Of a DNA stretch of 64,000 nucleotides, positions 62,673 to 64,000 are shown piece by piece. Made by a program: the position numbers and the translations under genes. The notes beneath the pieces were generated by a model. That model was given only the letters and a program-made list of their open reading frames with translations, searched no databases and had not been told where the DNA came from. Each line of letters begins with the position of its first letter. The stretch's first letter is position 1. Source of the stretch: an uncultured bacterium (GTDB lineage: Bacteria; Actinomycetota; Coriobacteriia; Coriobacteriales; Coriobacteriaceae); NCBI GenBank assembly GCA_905214465.1, contig CAJMMD010000001.1, positions 1-64,000 of the forward strand. Reading direction: 5' to 3'.

Positions 62673-63773
62673 TTACTCATCCATGAGATAGTAGTGGCCC
62701 AGTGCGTCTGCACCCAGAATGGCGTTTGCGACCATCTCGGGCGTCACCTCAAACGGCATGTTGCACATGGTGTCATCGGACGCGCAGGCGGCCTCGGCAA
62801 CAATCATGGCCTGCTCGCGCGTAAGCTCGGCAACGCCAAGTTCCTTCATCGTGACCGGCAGGCCCAGCTCAATGCAGAAGCCCAAGACTTCCTCGAGTTT
62901 CTCAGTCGGGGCATCCTCGAGTACCAGCTGGACGATAGTGCCAAAGGCGACCTTCTCGCCGTGATACATACCGTGGCACTCGGGCAGCATCGTCAGGCCA
63001 TTGTGGATGGCATGAGCAGCAGCAAGGCCCGAGCTCTCAAAGCCAATGCCCGAAAGCAGCGTATTGGCCTCGATGATATGCTCGACGGCAGGCGTCAACG
63101 CTCCCTTCTCCAGCGCAACCTTGGCCTTGACGCCGTCGGTCATAAGCGTCTCGTAGCAGAGCTTGGCGAGTGCCAGGCCGGCCATGCCGCCCTTGCCGCC
63201 AGCGCAGGTGCCACCGTCGGCATCGTGCGTTGCCTGGGCCTCGAAATAGGTTGCGAGCGCATCGCCCATACCGGAAACCGTCAGGCGCACCGGGCTCGCC
63301 GCGATAACCGTCGTGTCCATAAGGACAATGTTGGGGTTTGCCTTAAGGAAGAGATACTTGTCGAACTGGCCGTCATCGGTATAGAGCACCGAAAGCGCCG
63401 AACACGGGGCATCGGTCGAAGCAATGGTGGGGCAAATGATAACCGGGGACTCCAGGTAATAGGCGACGGCCTTCGCGGTGTCGAGGATCTTGCCGCCACC
63501 GACGCCGACGATGATGTCGCAACCGTTGTCGCGAGCGAGCGCAACCAGGCGATCGACCTCGCCCTTGGAGCACTCACCGTTAAAGTCCTCAAACAGCAGC
63601 TCGGCCTTAGCCTCGGCAAAGCCGCCCTCGATCTTGGCACCGACGCGCTTCTTGCCCGAAGGCGTCACGATGACGAGGGCCTTAGCGCCAAGCGGCTCAA
63701 CATAAGAGCCGAGCTTGGCCAGCTCGTCCGGGCCCTGGATGTACTTGCTGGGGCTATTGAAAATTGCAGCCAT
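62673..63773 (-). CDS. gldA: Glycerol dehydrogenase
   Basis: A 366-residue NAD+-dependent dehydrogenase converting glycerol to dihydroxyacetone. IIVGVGGGKILDTAKAVAYY is the nucleotide loop; metal ligands are in VSGMGDALATYFEAQ (Asp), GLAAAHAIHNGL (His) and MYHGEKVAFG (His). ATG 63773 or ATG 63779 could be the start; ribosome sites are weak for both. It is flanked by a terminator on each side, so it is transcribed alone. Confidence 0.93.
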   Translation of the reverse strand: MAAIFNSPSKYIQGPDELAKLGSYVEPLGAKALVIVTPSGKKRVGAKIEGGFAEAKAELLFEDFNGECSKGEVDRLVALARDNGCDIIVGVGGGKILDTAKAVAYYLESPVIICPTIASTDAPCSALSVLYTDDGQFDKYLFLKANPNIVLMDTTVIAASPVRLTVSGMGDALATYFEAQATHDADGGTCAGGKGGMAGLALAKLCYETLMTDGVKAKVALEKGALTPAVEHIIEANTLLSGIGFESSGLAAAHAIHNGLTMLPECHGMYHGEKVAFGTIVQLVLEDAPTEKLEEVLGFCIELGLPVTMKELGVAELTREQAMIVAEAACASDDTMCNMPFEVTPEMVANAILGADALGHYYLMDE

Positions 63774-63803
63774 AACCATCCCATTCTCTAAAAGAAAAAG
63801 AAA

Positions 63804-63834
63804 GGGGCTCCGTACGGATACGTGCGGAGCCCCT
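63804..63834 (-). terminator. Terminator of the partial alcohol dehydrogenase gene
   Basis: AGGGGCTCCG pairs with CGGAGCCCCT; on the minus strand it is followed by TTCTTTTTCTTTT. Confidence 0.8.
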
Positions 63835-63855
63835 CGTTACGATAACAAGAGTCGA

Positions 63856-64000
63856 TTAGAAATCGATGTCGGTGTCGTAGTAGCAGGCCTTGAGGATCTT
63901 CTCGAAGTCGGCAGCCTTGGTCTCACGCGGGTTCTCGGGCGTGCAGGCGTCGGTCTCGGCGTTCGCAGCGATCTCGGGCAGCTTGGCGAGGAACTCCTCC
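63856..64000 (-). CDS. Iron-containing alcohol dehydrogenase, C-terminal end (partial)
   Basis: The last 47 codons of a gene that continues past the window. EEFLAKLPEIAANAETDACT then PENPRETKAADFEKILKAC, ending YYDTDIDF, matches the C-terminal TxNPR helix region of iron-containing alcohol dehydrogenases (FucO/AdhE type). A third dehydrogenase in a row suggests a locus for glycerol, propanediol or ethanol metabolism. Confidence 0.7.
   Translation of the reverse strand, partial: EEFLAKLPEIAANAETDACTPENPRETKAADFEKILKACYYDTDIDF

Overview
The window looks like chromosome from a gut actinobacterium of the class Coriobacteriia, most likely Collinsella. This is an inference from high-GC, strongly GC3-biased genes, Collinsella-like gene content (paired Mg2+ P-type ATPases, CoA-disulfide reductase, CD1871A/4Fe-4S/TlpA cluster, LPXTG-like surface protein) and a hairpin repeat (ATGTGACAAAGGGAC core) at several gene ends. 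No rRNA, tRNA or CRISPR array was found.

Layout. 1-6 kb: an orphan ribbon-helix-helix gene, a tRNA-dihydrouridine synthase, and a LysR regulator divergent from two aldo/keto reductases, a small protein and a flavodoxin. 6-12 kb: two MgtA-type ATPases, one with a previously unlisted 51-residue membrane peptide, the other with a receiver-less winged-helix regulator. 12-25 kb: a decayed and an intact copy of one membrane-protein family, a large ATPase-permease fusion, and a redox/sulfur block (rhodanese fragment plus CoA-disulfide reductase; CD1871A peptide, 4Fe-4S membrane protein and TlpA lipoprotein opposite a two-component system), then a GMP synthase that lacks its amidotransferase half. 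25-37 kb: a LuxR-type regulator before a 1455-residue surface protein, a small XRE/membrane pair, and a type II topoisomerase pair.

37-45 kb is accessory: an AAA ATPase behind three perfect-period 19-bp repeats; a TetR-controlled run of three class-M-like sirtuins; then a second copy of the TetR gene and operator whose sirtuin is cut off after about 60 residues and joined by a 4-base stop/start overlap to a pair of mobile radical SAM genes. 45-47 kb is gene debris.

47.1-54.9 kb appears to be an island inserted at the 3' end of guaA: a 14-bp direct repeat containing the guaA stop codon bounds it. It carries a RES-domain toxin-like gene, a dead IS1249-like transposase, a two-gene nuclease plus SMC-like zinc-hook ATPase module (the best candidate for an undescribed defence system), excisionase-like genes and a DUF3800 protein, but no integrase. 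55-64 kb returns to ordinary chromosome: guaA, asparaginase, an XRE gene with a 26-bp palindromic operator, YchF, a polyferredoxin and tandem glycerol-dehydrogenase paralogues.
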